64,000 nucleotides of DNA from Gammaproteobacteria bacterium (GCA_032250735.1 JAVVEP010000004.1:1-64000); one strand, 5' to 3'; shown: positions 1 to 7,908, counted from the first letter of the stretch. A program made the numbers and translations. The notes: generated by a model from the sequence alone, not told the origin.

Positions 1-106
1 TTCGGGGTCGCTTGCGCGGTCCCAATCCGCTCCCGGCGGATTGGTCGTTAAATAGACCCACTATTCTCCTCAAATGATCGAAAAAATGGACTCGATTTCC
101 CACCAT
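1..106 (-). CDS. Possible N-terminal fragment of an unknown protein, cut by the left edge
   Basis: An open frame on the minus strand starts with ATG at 106 and runs about 35 codons without a stop to the window edge. It begins MVGNRVHFFDH and becomes basic (GPRKRPR) at the edge. No clear ribosome binding site precedes it and I do not recognise the sequence. It lies downstream of a terminator on the same strand, so it could be an independent gene, or it could be noncoding. Confidence 0.22.
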   Translation of the reverse strand, partial: MVGNRVHFFDHLRRIVGLFNDQSAGSGLGPRKRPR

Positions 107-150
107 GCTCGCTACGATTCCCATAGTCCGACAGGCTCCTAGCCCCACAA

Positions 151-181
151 AAAAGGGCACAGCCTTTCGACTGTGCCCTTT
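151..181 (-). terminator. Rho-independent terminator of the YgaP-like gene
   Basis: A perfect 11-bp stem (152-162 with 171-181, AAAGGGCACAG) encloses an 8-nt loop. Read on the minus strand it is followed by a run of T. It lies 56 bp past the stop codon of the membrane protein gene at 237. Confidence 0.8.
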
Positions 182-236
182 GCTGACGTATCCGCCAGCC
201 CTGAGACTTTGGGTACAAAGCCCGCTACCCAGGCCA

Positions 237-599
237 TCAGCCGGCCTTTCTGAAATCATCTCCCGAGGTGGAGCGATCGTTGGCGGCCGAGGTGTTGCTG
301 CGGCGATTCAGGTTTTCAACCATCGCGCCCTCGGAGGTCCTCACGGCCTGCGGCTGCGCAGCTTGCTGCCACTGCACCCAGCGGATGACGGCATACAGCG
401 GGTCCCAGCGCAGGATGGCGGTCACGAACAGATACACCGCTGCCACCACCGGCAGGAGCTTGACCGACAGGGCCGGATCAGAAAACGGCAGCAGCACCAC
501 AAAGCCTGAGGCCAGCAGGCGCAGTACGGATTCCTGTGGGCGCATGTTTTCGGCGACAAAATTAATGGCGTCATTGGCAAGTTCGACTCTTGTGTTCAT
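237..599 (-). CDS. YgaP-like small membrane protein (DUF2892-type)
   Basis: A 120-residue protein with a hydrophobic core of two membrane segments near residues 28-62, then a charged, low-complexity tail. The pattern is that of DUF2892/YgaP transmembrane-domain proteins: an N-terminal region ending NFVAEN, followed by ESVLRLLASGFVVLL. A longer frame opens at 674, but ATG at 599 has a strong Shine-Dalgarno (AAGGAGG, just upstream) and is preferred. Family members are inner-membrane proteins of unclear role, some fused to rhodanese domains; no rhodanese is present here. Transcription ends at the hairpin at 151-181. Confidence 0.7.
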   Translation of the reverse strand: MNTRVELANDAINFVAENMRPQESVLRLLASGFVVLLPFSDPALSVKLLPVVAAVYLFVTAILRWDPLYAVIRWVQWQQAAQPQAVRTSEGAMVENLNRRSNTSAANDRSTSGDDFRKAG

Positions 600-766
600 G
601 TTTCCTCCTTTGATTATGTCCACAAATATGTCCACAAATAAGCCATATATTACTGCACATGATCGACAGGACACGTCCCTGTCGTCACTCTCAAAGACCG
701 AGCTTAATCAAAAAAAGTTCCCGGATTTTTTCACCCCCCGACGCAAAAAATTTTTCATTTTTTTCT

Positions 767-794
767 CTTGAAAACGTCACGGGCGACACTATTT
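767..794 (+). promoter_or_regulatory. Sigma32-like heat-shock promoter of the Hsp20 gene
   Basis: CTTGAAA at 767-773 matches the sigma32 -35 consensus. After a 13-bp spacer, CACTATTT at 787-794 matches 6 of 8 positions of CCCCATNT. The predicted leader is about 90 nt before the ATG at 891. Confidence 0.55.
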
Positions 795-890
795 TGTTGA
801 ACGCAATAGCCGTCATGCCGGCTCACCGATAGTTACAATATGCATGAAAACAGGACAATTACGTATCACTGATAAACCTGGAGGTATGTT

Positions 891-1358
891 ATGATCACGA
901 TCGATTTATCCCCCCTATACCGCAGCAGCATCGGCTTTGACCGCCTGGCCTCGATGCTGGATTCCACACGCAGCACCGATCCGGCCCCGGCCGCCTATCC
1001 CCCGTACAACATCGAGATGACCGAGGAAAACCGCTATAGCATCAGCCTCGCCGTGGCGGGCTTCAGCCAGCAGGAGATCGACATCCAGATAGAGAAAGGG
1101 GTGCTCACGATCAGCGGTAAAAAGGCGGCCACGCAACACAGCGACAAGCTGCTGCATCAGGGCTTTGCGCTGCGACCGTTTGAACGCAAGTTCAATCTGG
1201 CCGAACACATCGAGGTCAGCGGCGCCGAGCTGCGCAACGGCCTGCTGACCATCCGCCTGCAGCGGGAGATTCCCCCGGAGATGCAGCCACGCAAGATAGA
1301 AATAGAGACCCCGGACAAGGTCCTCGAGCACCAGCCGGAGACCGAGCAGACGGCCTAG
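891..1358 (+). CDS. Small heat-shock protein, Hsp20/IbpA family
   Basis: A 155-residue ATP-independent holdase. The alpha-crystallin domain spans about residues 35-140: PPYNIE opens it, with the family pattern ISLAVAGF, the GVLTISG strand, and the conserved C-terminal hydrophobic strand GLLTIRL. A C-terminal I-x-I-like sequence (KIEIET) follows and would dock neighbouring subunits in the oligomer. Length and domain order are those of IbpA-type proteins. The start has a good Shine-Dalgarno (GGAGGT). A sigma32-like promoter lies upstream, consistent with heat induction. The gene is monocistronic and convergent with the flavoprotein gene. Confidence 0.93.
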   Translation: MITIDLSPLYRSSIGFDRLASMLDSTRSTDPAPAAYPPYNIEMTEENRYSISLAVAGFSQQEIDIQIEKGVLTISGKKAATQHSDKLLHQGFALRPFERKFNLAEHIEVSGAELRNGLLTIRLQREIPPEMQPRKIEIETPDKVLEHQPETEQTA

Positions 1359-1374
1359 CCCCGACGCGGGCCGC

Positions 1375-1426
1375 GTCTCGCAGGATGACTGTGGGCAGCG
1401 GGATACGCCGCTGCCCATAGCGAGAC
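1375..1426. terminator. Bidirectional terminator between the Hsp20 and flavoprotein genes
   Basis: A perfect 10-bp stem TGGGCAGCGG/CCGCTGCCCA (1392-1401 with 1408-1417) is nested in a second arm GTCTCG/CGAGAC (1375-1380 with 1421-1426). A T-rich stretch follows on the plus strand. It lies between two convergent stop codons. Confidence 0.65.
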
Positions 1427-1427
1427 T

Positions 1428-3047
1428 TTATCTTTTATGATTATTTATAGTTAGGTTGCGCGCCACCGCTTCGGCCACCTTCATGCCGTCCACGGCTGCG
1501 GACAAGATGCCACCGGCGTAACCAGCGCCTTCACCGGCCGGATAGAGCCCCCGGGTATTCAGGCTTTCGAGGCTGCGCTCGTCACGCGGCATGCGAATCG
1601 GCGAGGAGGTGCGCGTCTCGACGCCGGTGAGCACCGCATCCGGCATGGCAAAGCCCTTGATGGTCTGGTCGAATTTGGGCAACGCCTCACGCAGCGCGCT
1701 GATGGCGTAGTCCGGGAGGCATGCATCCAGCGCGGTCCAGGTGACACCGGGCGTGTAGGACGGCGACACGCTGCCCGGCCCGCTGGACGGACGCGCCGCC
1801 AGAAAATCACCGACGCGCTGTGCCGGGGCATTGTAGTTGCCGCCGCCCAGCGCAAAGGCGCGCGCCTCTATCTCGCGCTGCAGGGCGATGCCGGCCAGCG
1901 GGTGATCACTGCCGAAGTCGGCCGGCGTGATGCCGACCACGATGCCGGCATTGGCGTTGTGCTCGGCGCGCGAGTAGTGGCTCATGCCGTTGGTCACCAC
2001 GCAGCCTTGCTCCGAGGTCGCCGCCACCACCTGGCCGCCCGGACACATGCAGAAGCTGTACACCGAGCGTCCGTTCTGGCAGTGATGCACCAGCTTGTAG
2101 TCGGCCGCGCCGAGTTGCGGATTACCGGCGTGGCATCCGAGCCGCGCGACGTCGATCAGGTGTTGCGGATGCTCGATGCGAAAACCGATCGAGAACGGCT
2201 TGGCGTCGATACGCACGCCCTTGTCATGCAGCATCGCGAAGGTGTCGCGCGCGCTGTGCCCGACCGCGAGCACCACATGCTCCGTGTCGATCTGTTCGCC
2301 ACTGGCCAGCACCACGCCGCGCACGGCACTATTTTCGACCACCACGTCCGCCACCTGCGCCTCGAAACGAAACTCGCCACCGGCCGCGATGATCTGCTGG
2401 CGCAGCTGCTCCACCACCTTCACCAGGCGCAGGGTCCCGATGTGCGGCTTGCTAATGTAGAGGATCTCCTCGGGCGCGCCGCAGTCCACGAAATCCTGCA
2501 GAATGCGGTGGATATGGTGGCCGCGATCCTTGATGCCGGAGTACAGCTTGCCGTCCGAAAAGGTCCCGGCCCCGCCCTCGCCAAACTGCACGTTCGACAG
2601 CGGATTGAAATGGCGTTCGCGCCAGAAACCCCAGACATCTTTGGTGCGTTGCCGCACGCTGCGGCCGCGCTCCAGAATCAGCGGCCGCAGTCCCATGCGC
2701 GCCAGCGACAGGCCGGCGAACACGCCACACGGCCCGCTGCCGATCACCACCGGGCGCGTGGCCGGCGGCGTGGCGGCATGCAGCGGATAACGATAGGTCT
2801 CGTCCGGCGCCGGATTGATATGCGTTCTGCCCTGAAACTTCTTCAGCACTGCGCCCTCGTCGCGCACCTCGACATCCAGCGTGTAGACAAAGGCGATGAT
2901 GCCCGGCTTACGCGCGTCGTGGCCGCGCCGGCGCACGCGAAATCCCAGCAGCTCCGGCGCCGGTATATCCAGGGTACGCAGGATCACCGCGCGCAGCGCG
3001 TCTGCGGCGTGATCGAGGGGCAGTTTGATTTCAGTGAGTCGCAACAT
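1428..3047 (-). CDS. FAD-dependent dehydrogenase, COG2509 family
   Basis: A 539-residue predicted flavoprotein. The N-terminal 80-90 residues form the small domain typical of COG2509 proteins (LRLTEIKLPLDH). A dinucleotide-binding motif follows (VVIGSGPCGVFAGLSLA, about residue 100), then a glycine-rich NVQFGEGGAGTFSDGKL segment and a C-terminal FAD-binding signature (GLYPAGEGAGYAGGI). The family is widespread, but its substrate is not established. The protein lacks membrane segments and is probably cytoplasmic. It is monocistronic, with no strong ribosome binding site visible before ATG 3047. Length is normal for the family. Confidence 0.85.
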   Translation of the reverse strand: MLRLTEIKLPLDHAADALRAVILRTLDIPAPELLGFRVRRRGHDARKPGIIAFVYTLDVEVRDEGAVLKKFQGRTHINPAPDETYRYPLHAATPPATRPVVIGSGPCGVFAGLSLARMGLRPLILERGRSVRQRTKDVWGFWRERHFNPLSNVQFGEGGAGTFSDGKLYSGIKDRGHHIHRILQDFVDCGAPEEILYISKPHIGTLRLVKVVEQLRQQIIAAGGEFRFEAQVADVVVENSAVRGVVLASGEQIDTEHVVLAVGHSARDTFAMLHDKGVRIDAKPFSIGFRIEHPQHLIDVARLGCHAGNPQLGAADYKLVHHCQNGRSVYSFCMCPGGQVVAATSEQGCVVTNGMSHYSRAEHNANAGIVVGITPADFGSDHPLAGIALQREIEARAFALGGGNYNAPAQRVGDFLAARPSSGPGSVSPSYTPGVTWTALDACLPDYAISALREALPKFDQTIKGFAMPDAVLTGVETRTSSPIRMPRDERSLESLNTRGLYPAGEGAGYAGGILSAAVDGMKVAEAVARNLTINNHKR

Positions 3048-3307
3048 GTCGCCAGTCCGATAGAATGGCGATTATGCCGCATGCGCGCGCAAAAGATCAG
3101 CCAGGTAGGGTACGAATTTTGTGCCCACGCGGCGCCATTCACAAGCACTTTTTGTGTTCCCGTACTGCATCCCCCGAATCCATCTGGCGCCATTATTTTG
3201 TAGCCATCCGTTCAGCCCTGCCTAAGGGGTCTGCGTTTTAGCCTTTAACAGTCTAACGGACCGGTTAGCCGAACATGAAGATGCGCGAGCTCTTACTAAA
3301 TGCCACA

Positions 3308-3997
3308 TTATGCAACAACACCAAAAATTCGACCTACTCCTGCCGTCAGTGCCATTGCGAGCGCACCCCAGAATGTAACTCTGATAGCACCGATAGTTAT
3401 TGATGCGCCACCTGCACGCGCCGCAATACTGCCAAGAAAAGCAAGAAAAACCAGCGAAAACACTGCGACAAGAAAAATAAGTAAATTACCTGGTACAGCC
3501 CATGCAACCAGCAATGGAAGTGCGGCACCAACTGTAAAAGTACCCGCTGAAGAAAGCGCGGCTTGAACAGGCCGCGCATTCCCATTCTCTAAGATGCCTA
3601 TTTCATCTCTAGCGTGCGCGCCAAGGGCGTCATGCGCCATAAGCTGTTCAGCTACTAGCTGTGCCAGCAATGGCTCAACACCTCTTCCTTCATATATTGC
3701 GGCTAGTTCATTTTTTTCATAATCACGATCTTCTTCTAATGATTTTTTCTCAAGCGCTAGATCTGCATTCTCAGCATCAGACTGGGAACTGACGGATACG
3801 TACTCGCCAGCAGCCATAGACATAGCGCCTGCGACCAAGCCAGCAACACCGGCTAAAAGAATTCCTTCATGAGCAGTGTTTGCAGCTGCAACACCAATAA
3901 TAAGACTTGCAGTTGAAACTATTCCGTCGTTTGCTCCGAGCACGGCTGCGCGCAACCATCCTACCCGATGTGATCTGTGAATTTCTTTATGACTCAT
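3308..3997 (-). CDS. VIT1/CCC1-family transporter (iron/manganese type)
   Basis: A 229-residue inner-membrane protein of the VIT/CCC1 family, which moves Fe2+ or Mn2+ across membranes. The signature is clear at the N-terminus (GWLRAAVLGANDGIVSTAS), followed by the conserved MSMAAGEYVSVSSQSD segment. The charged cytoplasmic metal-binding loop (about residues 85-130) and three C-terminal membrane segments are also present. Start ATG 3997 has a purine-rich Shine-Dalgarno (AAAGGGA). The gene is AT-richer than the left flank and borders the REP array, so it may belong to the accessory stretch. The metal cannot be deduced from the sequence. Confidence 0.9.
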   Translation of the reverse strand: MSHKEIHRSHRVGWLRAAVLGANDGIVSTASLIIGVAAANTAHEGILLAGVAGLVAGAMSMAAGEYVSVSSQSDAENADLALEKKSLEEDRDYEKNELAAIYEGRGVEPLLAQLVAEQLMAHDALGAHARDEIGILENGNARPVQAALSSAGTFTVGAALPLLVAWAVPGNLLIFLVAVFSLVFLAFLGSIAARAGGASITIGAIRVTFWGALAMALTAGVGRIFGVVA

Positions 3998-4047
3998 ATG
4001 ATTTCCCTTTGACTACAATCGAAGTTAATGACAAGCCAAGCCGCAGC

Positions 4048-4116
4048 CTTAAGGGGTCAGCAGCCTTAAGGTGTCAGCTTAAGGGGTCAGAGCTTAAGCA
4101 AAGCTTAAGGGGTCAG
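4048..4116. repeat. Cluster of 13-bp CTTAAGGGGTCAG repeats
   Basis: Four close copies of CTTAAGGGGTCAG lie at 4048-4060, 4065-4077 (one change), 4078-4090 and 4104-4116. A decayed copy fills 4091-4103, so copies three to five are in 13-bp register. The last copy is the outer part of the left hairpin of the adjacent REP-associated transposase element. A related sequence (CCTAAGGGGTCTG) occurs near 3220. Confidence 0.8.
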
Positions 4117-4888
4117 AGCCCTTTAAGCGGGCCATCTGGCCGACCTCGTCTGCTCTGACCCACCTTTGTCTTTAATTTACGTTCGATCTTTTCCCTGAAA
4201 TGATCATTCCCCAGCGGCGTACCCGTCTGCCATGCCGCGCGGATGTCCTTTAACTGGCTTTCATCAAGGTGGGCCTTAAATAACGTCTTGTAGGCTTCAC
4301 AACGACTGGCCTGAGTCTTGCCGAGGCTGGTATACAATGCATGCCGGGTTATCATGCTGTCATCCTTCCCCTGGGCATTACAGCTGTAACTGCTCCAACG
4401 GTAGTTGGCCGGCGATCTCACCATATCCGCCCGGACGGGATTTAATTCTATATAGCGCATGCAAGCAAGCAAATACTGGTCATCACTGACGAGCGAGGCC
4501 TTAAATCGTCCCTCCCAGATGCTACCGCTGGTGCCATAAGCATGATTAACATAAGGCACATAACGCCTGCCTACATACTGCATCATCCGACTTATGCCAT
4601 CCTTGTCGTTGGGTGTGGCTAGTATATGGATATGATTGCCCATTAAGACATACGCATGAATGGCGCAGTGATACCGGTCAGCCGCCTCTTTCAACCAGTT
4701 TAGGTAGGCCCGATAATCGCTATTTTCAAAAAACACCGGCTCTCGGCTATGCCCCCGCTGAACAATGTGAACGGGGATGTTGGGAAGGAAAAATCTTGGC
4801 TTGCGTGGCATCGCGCCCTCCTGCGTGAAGGAATTCAGTAGAACATACCACCAATTGCTTTTTTCTTAAAGGGCTCTGACCCCTTTAA
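4104..4888. mobile_element. REP-associated transposase element with hairpin ends
   Basis: The transposase gene is bracketed by near-identical 24-bp ends in inverted orientation, 4104-4127 and 4865-4888 (22 of 24 bases agree). Each end can fold: in the right copy TTAAAGGG pairs with CCCTTTAA across a 7-nt loop; the left copy has the same fold with one change. REP hairpins flanking a Y1/HUH transposase are the usual layout of REP/RAYT elements, where the protein recognises the hairpins. No target duplication is evident. Confidence 0.75.
4113..4811 (-). CDS. REP-associated tyrosine transposase (Y1/HUH, IS200-like)
   Basis: A 232-residue single-strand DNA transposase of the RAYT type. The N-terminus has the family opening (PRKPRFFLPN, then HIVQRGH). 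The metal-binding HUH motif is HIHIL at about residues 60-64 (GNHIHIL). The catalytic tyrosine lies in MMQYVGRRYV. The conserved ACMRYIELNPVRADMV and YRWSSY segments follow. The Shine-Dalgarno GGAGGGCG precedes ATG 4811. The last codons and the stop (4113-4115) lie inside the left-end repeat, so the repeat encodes the C-terminal residues. All catalytic motifs are present, so it may be functional. Confidence 0.92.
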   Translation of the reverse strand: MPRKPRFFLPNIPVHIVQRGHSREPVFFENSDYRAYLNWLKEAADRYHCAIHAYVLMGNHIHILATPNDKDGISRMMQYVGRRYVPYVNHAYGTSGSIWEGRFKASLVSDDQYLLACMRYIELNPVRADMVRSPANYRWSSYSCNAQGKDDSMITRHALYTSLGKTQASRCEAYKTLFKAHLDESQLKDIRAAWQTGTPLGNDHFREKIERKLKTKVGQSRRGRPDGPLKGL

Positions 4889-4950
4889 CTCTTTCTTTTA
4901 AATTAGTAACTTATGCTTAACTAAGTGCCATTCCAGTCTGTCCCCTATTA

Positions 4951-5226
4951 TTAATCTGGAGATTTTTTATGGATACCACCAACCCTCGCAACACCTGCCC
5001 AAAGATCGTCCATTTTAGATTTTTCTTTGGCCAGCAATTCCTCAAGTTCTTTAATTCTTTTGTCTTTGGCCGCAAGTTGCTTTTCCATTTTCAGTACAGC
5101 ACGCTGATACTTCGCGGATTGTTCTTGGATTTTAAGATTCTTTTTCTCAAGTTGAAGCTTCAAACGTTCCGTCTCGAAAACACAATTCCGAAGTTTTATC
5201 TCGATGTCAGAGGATGTTAAGCTCAT
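4951..5226 (-). CDS. Integron-cassette protein, short coiled coil, unknown function
   Basis: A 91-residue protein that I do not recognise. From about residue 15 to 70 it is a continuous heptad-like run of Lys, Glu, Gln and Leu (for example KQLAAKDKRIKELEELLAKE), a strong coiled-coil prediction. There is no signal peptide or membrane segment. Its start lies 19 bp after an attC-like site, as expected for a gene cassette. The expected attC after its stop is missing; REP-like sequence and the transposase element occur there instead. Confidence 0.55.
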   Translation of the reverse strand: MSLTSSDIEIKLRNCVFETERLKLQLEKKNLKIQEQSAKYQRAVLKMEKQLAAKDKRIKELEELLAKEKSKMDDLWAGVARVGGIHKKSPD

Positions 5227-5244
5227 AATTTAGTTTTCTTACAC

Positions 5245-5325
5245 ACATAACGTTATTAACAATGGGCGCGCCGCTTTTGGCGCGCCCCAATGAGCGAAGC
5301 GAATGACTTAATTATTTTGTTAGGC
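5245..5325 (-). other. attC-like recombination site 1
   Basis: On the minus strand the site begins with GCCTAAC (5319-5325, R'' core) and ends with GTTATGT (5245-5251, R'-like; many attC sites end GTTATGC). The interior contains the complementary arms GGGCGCGCC/GGCGCGCCC. The 81-bp length is usual for attC. It sits 2 bp after the stop of the gene at 5328 and just before the start at 5226. Confidence 0.65.
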
Positions 5326-5327
5326 AT

Positions 5328-5969
5328 TTATTGAAAAATATATTTTGCTAACACCGCTGCAATAGTACCGCTGCCAATTAATGGAACAAATACATACCTA
5401 ACCCACCAATGAAGTCTATCCTCACCATACTTGACTGATTCAGAATTATTACCTGTCGGTGAAACCAAGCATTTTTGATAAAATTTCTCTACCGTATGCT
5501 CACAAGTCGAATACCAATTGTAAATATCATCAACTTTACTACCGTAAAATGGCACATCAATACAATAACCAACATCTGTTTTATCTGCTGTTATTTCCAC
5601 GTTAAGTTCATTTTTTATGAAATCGACAAATCTAAATACAAAACTACTCACAGATTCTTCCAGTTCCCAGCGTGCATAATCTATATTTAGAGTTATTACT
5701 AACTTACACTGGTTGGACAGCTTGGTGATCCTTACAAAATTTACGCGTTTAAACTCACTCCCGTTGTGAGTAATCCAAAGATGTAGTCGATCAGGGAGAT
5801 CTATGCAGCTTACCCCACTAAAGTAACTTAAATTGCACCTATATTCCTTTGGTGTTCTCTGGCCTGTGGATAATTCACCATAGTATTCATAACCATCTAC
5901 TAACGGATCGTTATGCCAAACTTTAATTGGATAATTTCCGATATGAATTATTGTATGATCACTATCCAT
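5328..5969 (-). CDS. Integron-cassette protein with C-terminal membrane anchor, unknown function
   Basis: A 213-residue protein without recognisable homology. Most of it is a soluble domain rich in Tyr, Trp and Cys. The C-terminus holds one predicted membrane segment (VFVPLIGSGTIAAVLAKYIF) after a WWVRY interface, so it may be a tail-anchored inner-membrane protein. ATG 5969 is preferred over the upstream frame opening at 6014, because it directly follows the GTTAGGC core of an attC-like site and the extension would translate that site. Low GC and attC sites on both sides mark it as a mobile cassette. Confidence 0.6.
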   Translation of the reverse strand: MDSDHTIIHIGNYPIKVWHNDPLVDGYEYYGELSTGQRTPKEYRCNLSYFSGVSCIDLPDRLHLWITHNGSEFKRVNFVRITKLSNQCKLVITLNIDYARWELEESVSSFVFRFVDFIKNELNVEITADKTDVGYCIDVPFYGSKVDDIYNWYSTCEHTVEKFYQKCLVSPTGNNSESVKYGEDRLHWWVRYVFVPLIGSGTIAAVLAKYIFQ

Positions 5970-5975
5970 TGATGT

Positions 5976-6064
5976 GCCTAACGTTTTGCATAAGGGGCGA
6001 TGGATGCGTAGCACACCCGAGGTCCCAGTGAGCGAAAGCGAACGATCTGATGCATTTATTGGGC
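5976..6064 (-). other. attC-like recombination site 2
   Basis: On the minus strand the site runs from GCCCAAT (6058-6064, R''-like) to GTTAGGC (5976-5982, R'), 89 bp. The inner pair ATGCAT/TTATGCA lies next to the outer cores and could form the folded bottom-strand structure. It lies 10 bp after the stop of the gene at 6075 and 6 bp before the start at 5969. Confidence 0.65.
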
Positions 6065-6074
6065 ATGATTGGCG

Positions 6075-6908
6075 CTACCCCCTCTCCAAAGAGCTTTTAT
6101 CCTTAAGCTCAATTGGTGAGGAAAAATGTTTGACATATGGTCCAGTTCGCACATGATTCATTAAACGCCAAAACCACTGTTTAGATACCTCGCTTTCAAA
6201 GCCTTCAGGGTATTCATATTTATAGGAAATGCCATCTTCTCCTTTCCTTAAACATGAATGATATATTGGCTTTAGATATCTCTGTAACCCCCAACGTACA
6301 TTGTTTAACAGCTCGGCCATCCAAGTTCCATAATATATAAAGTAATTCTCATCTAGATGCTCTCGAAAGTCTTCCAAAGCAAGCGGAATAAGCTCAAGAG
6401 GAAAATTATAGTTGTGTTCAGATAATATTTTATGAATTCCTTTAGAAACCCCAGTTAATCTTGAAATATTATGTTTTGAGTGATTTCCCGATATTTTTAA
6501 AAACTCTATTCTCGATACTTCCAATTTGGCCTCTAAGTTCAGGGTAGGCAGCCAAAGTTTTAATGGAGTTTTTAACTCAAGCCAGCTCTGCAATTCAACT
6601 AAAGATCTTTCTAGTTCTTCTACGCTATTATCAATATTAAAACGTTTGCTACTACAAGCCTCATTTAAAACATTAATACATGAACCAGAAATGCCAGTTA
6701 ACTTACTATCTCCTGCTTCTTTAGCAAAATCTAAGAATCGAATTACGAAAAGGGAGCGGTGGATTCTATCCTTAAAATACACCATTGACACGCCAGGTGA
6801 TTGAGAACTTTCCCAAACATCGAGCAACACATGATTAACTATATCGTTTACTGCCTCAAGGCAAATGCAAAGCCCTATTGTTTCCCTTTCTAAAGAATTT
6901 AAATCCAT
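6075..6908 (-). CDS. Integron-cassette protein, 277 residues, unknown function
   Basis: A soluble, mainly helical 277-residue protein with no motif I recognise. It is rich in Leu, Glu and Trp (WLELKTPLKLWLPTLN; YYGTWMAELLNNVRWGLQRYL) and has no signal peptide or membrane segment. The repeated aromatic and charged segments suggest an intracellular helical bundle. It starts 14 bp after one attC-like core and ends 10 bp before the next, the tight packing of a single-gene cassette. Base composition is much AT-richer than the chromosomal genes on either side. Confidence 0.6.
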   Translation of the reverse strand: MDLNSLERETIGLCICLEAVNDIVNHVLLDVWESSQSPGVSMVYFKDRIHRSLFVIRFLDFAKEAGDSKLTGISGSCINVLNEACSSKRFNIDNSVEELERSLVELQSWLELKTPLKLWLPTLNLEAKLEVSRIEFLKISGNHSKHNISRLTGVSKGIHKILSEHNYNFPLELIPLALEDFREHLDENYFIYYGTWMAELLNNVRWGLQRYLKPIYHSCLRKGEDGISYKYEYPEGFESEVSKQWFWRLMNHVRTGPYVKHFSSPIELKDKSSLERG

Positions 6909-6921
6909 GTTCGTTATCTGC

Positions 6922-6992
6922 GCCTAACAACTAAGCTCAGCCGACGACAGGCCCCATCATGGCCTGTCGTCGGCTGGTGCGCCTTGATGGGC
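6922..6992 (-). other. attC-like recombination site 3
   Basis: On the minus strand the site runs from GCCCATC (6986-6992, one mismatch from the usual R'') to GTTAGGC (6922-6928, R'). The interior is a long hairpin in which CAGCCGACGACAGGCC pairs with GGCCTGTCGTCGGCTG. It lies 12 bp after the stop at 7005. Confidence 0.7.
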
Positions 6993-7004
6993 GGGTTTTC
7001 ATTA

Positions 7005-7652
7005 TTATCCCTCCCCAGGGCGATCAAGAACAAAATTATCACCCTCTAGTCTCGTTACATAGTCGTGTAACGATGGGAGAAATCCCTTCGAAACAGGACA
7101 TATAGCGTTCGGATTATGTACAACGTACATGGGCTCGCTACCACCAAACGCGGAATAGCCGTTCAAATCAACCGCCCATATCGCTGAGATTTGCTCAAAT
7201 GCGGGATCTAGGAATGTGTGAGCTGGAACATCGGCACCATTGCGATTTTTCACAAAGGGGCGATGTTGGTAACTTGTCTCGACAGCTTCAAGCGCCTCCT
7301 TATTGATGGTTATCTGAAATGGACCAAAACCGAACGCTGCCTCAGCAGCAAATGGGAACTGACTGATCCCCATAAGCGAAGGAAACGGTCCATGCCGCAA
7401 ACGACAACTATTTACAGCGATAATGTACGCATCTTCTTTGGCGACAATACCAGATGCTAAGTAACCCTCGGGGCGTTTATCGCTACCAAGAAGTCGTTCG
7501 GCCTTCACCTTGATAGCACTAGTCCAGCGAAGAAGAATTTCCTCATGTGGAAAGCTCACTACAGTATTAAGTTGAATATTCAGCCATTCGTCTGGGAGCT
7601 GCACAGGTACTGGACAAACCACCTCAATCCATACCTTTCGTTCACCATCCAT
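7005..7652 (-). CDS. C-terminal part of a probably frameshifted cassette protein
   Basis: A 215-residue frame starting at ATG 7652. Its frame stays open upstream of that ATG and encodes a sequence ending GIGPDFLVMDGERKVWIEVV, which looks like the interior of a domain, not an N-terminus. That suggests the start is artificial and that this frame is the continuation of the gene at 7642-7908 after a one-base shift near 7683. The PDF...WIEVV pattern is faintly like a PD-(D/E)xK fold, but the lysine is absent. An attC-like site follows the stop. Function unknown. Confidence 0.5.
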   Translation of the reverse strand: MDGERKVWIEVVCPVPVQLPDEWLNIQLNTVVSFPHEEILLRWTSAIKVKAERLLGSDKRPEGYLASGIVAKEDAYIIAVNSCRLRHGPFPSLMGISQFPFAAEAAFGFGPFQITINKEALEAVETSYQHRPFVKNRNGADVPAHTFLDPAFEQISAIWAVDLNGYSAFGGSEPMYVVHNPNAICPVSKGFLPSLHDYVTRLEGDNFVLDRPGEG

Positions 7653-7908
7653 AACAAGAAAGTCCGGGCCGATACCTAGATTTAGGGCGTGCTGGAAACT
7701 TCTTGTCGCTCAGCCGTTGAGCAATCAGGGCTTCGGATAAGCACGACCACAACTTGTGCTCTTCTCCAGAAACGAGTTCGCTAACAAACTTTGGATCAGC
7801 TAGCCCTGATTCAACGAATGAGGTACAGGCTCGCACAACCTCGTGACGCCACGCTACACGATTCGGATTTTCACCAGGGAACTTATTTTCGATATAGGTC
7901 TGAATCAT
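7642..7908 (-). CDS. N-terminal part of a probably frameshifted cassette protein
   Basis: An 88-residue frame starting at ATG 7908, three bases after a GTTGGGC core. A TTG six residues earlier would lie inside that core. The first ~75 residues look like a normal helical domain (YIENKFPGENPNRVAWRHEVVRAC). The C-terminal residues after KKF look like out-of-frame translation (PARPKSRYRPGLSCYGW), and the next frame continues sensibly as QHALNLGIGPDF. Together the two frames would give a protein of about 300 residues. A true two-gene cassette with overlapping ends is less likely. Confidence 0.5.
   Translation of the reverse strand: MIQTYIENKFPGENPNRVAWRHEVVRACTSFVESGLADPKFVSELVSGEEHKLWSCLSEALIAQRLSDKKFPARPKSRYRPGLSCYGW

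Noticed and set aside
1902-3203. Long plus-strand frame of 433 residues opposite the COG2509 gene
   Set aside because: It is the antisense shadow of a well-supported gene in GC-rich sequence, with no recognisable domain.
3240-3290. GTCTAAC/GGTTAGCC motifs downstream of the VIT gene suggested another attC site
   Set aside because: The two cores are less than 10 bp apart with no stem between them, so the site is too short for attC; not called.
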